DNA of 20,835 nucleotides from Erysipelotrichaceae bacterium (lineage in GTDB: Bacteria > Bacillota_I > Bacilli_A > Erysipelotrichales > Erysipelotrichaceae): assembly GCA_017620435.1 (NCBI GenBank), contig JAFZQL010000056.1:1-20835 (forward strand), in the 5' to 3' direction. The notes below the pieces were generated by a model. The model was not told the origin of the DNA. It made no database searches and saw only the letters and a list, made by a program, of their open reading frames with translations. The position numbers were made by a program, and so were the translations under genes. This document shows positions 20,703 through 20,835 of the stretch, piece after piece (position 1 is the first letter of the stretch; each line of letters begins with the position of its first letter).

Positions 20703-20835
20703 AATTTCTGTTGAAAGCGATCGTTTCCTCGTCGATCTGTTTCTCCAGGAAAAGCTTTTCCCCTTCTGCGGTCAGATAGTAGATATCGCCGGGATCGTCT
20801 GTATTCTTTAAGACAAGATACCAGGATGAATCGTA
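20701..20835 (-). CDS. C-terminal fragment of an unidentified protein, cut by window edge
   Basis: An open frame of 44 codons plus TAA enters from the right edge on the minus strand and ends at the shared terminator. The visible end is charged and contains WYLVLKN and IYYLTAEGEKLFLEKQ. The pattern Y-x-LT-x-x-G resembles the wing of winged-helix regulators (MarR/PadR type), but 44 residues are too few to decide. Codon use and the convergent terminator support a real gene. Confidence 0.6.
   Translation of the reverse strand, partial: YDSSWYLVLKNTDDPGDIYYLTAEGEKLFLEKQIDEETIAFNRN

Noticed and set aside
1..20835. Mobile element, prophage, CRISPR array or defence island
   Set aside because: No transposase, integrase, cas or toxin-antitoxin-like gene and no regularly spaced repeats were seen. 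Composition and codon use appear even across the window.

Overview
The window looks like a chromosomal segment of a Bacillota (Firmicutes) bacterium, most likely a gut-type anaerobe of the Erysipelotrichia/Clostridia sphere. The reasons are the gene content (a DUF1146 small membrane protein, a CBS/DRTGG-containing class II pyrophosphatase, a heterodimeric ABC exporter controlled by MarR, an ECF sigma factor paired with a DUF4349 protein), strong AGGAGG-type ribosome binding sites and sigma-70 promoters close to consensus. Genus-level placement cannot be made from the sequence alone. The segment is densely coding. No gene-free stretch exceeds about 200 bases, and I saw no insertion sequence, prophage gene or CRISPR array.

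Layout. (1) Positions 1-5991, minus strand: an autoregulated marR gene overlaps two ABC half-exporter genes that carry the complementary defects expected of a heterodimer with one degenerate ATP site. After a terminator follows a second ABC exporter gene, cut by the window edge at its LSGGQ motif and served by its own promoter. (2) Positions 6020-7310, minus strand: an EamA/DMT permease, a tRNA-Ser(CGA) with encoded CCA and its terminator, and a GlsB/YeaQ-like small membrane protein. (3) Positions 7365-14377, minus strand: an eight-gene run with overlaps or gaps of at most 18 bases: TsaC-type threonylcarbamoyl-AMP synthase, pyrophosphatase, NagA-like deacetylase, DUF1146 protein, NAD-dependent epimerase/dehydrogenase, metal-dependent cyclase-family hydrolase, malate/lactate-type dehydrogenase and a DapA/NanA-fold lyase. 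The first four are housekeeping or amino-sugar genes; the last four look like an uncharacterised sugar-acid or keto-acid catabolic module. (4) Positions 14384-16860, plus strand, divergent from region 3: a TIM-barrel protein, a HAD phosphatase and a NIF3-family protein, ending in a terminator. (5) Positions 16915-18449, plus strand: a consensus promoter with a palindrome over its -10 and a long leader hairpin drives an unrecognised three-helix membrane protein and a stomatin-like SPFH protein. (6) Positions 18522-20702, plus strand: a membrane-anchored staphylococcal-type nuclease, then an ECF sigma factor overlapping a two-TM DUF4349 protein that resembles an anti-sigma sensor. A convergent, truncated gene on the minus strand closes the window.

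The points most worth following are the unassigned four-enzyme module, the SPFH operon whose partner is not NfeD, the sigma/DUF4349 pair, and several compact expression signals: a terminator overlapping a promoter, two apparently leaderless genes, and a three-codon minigene overlapping a start codon.
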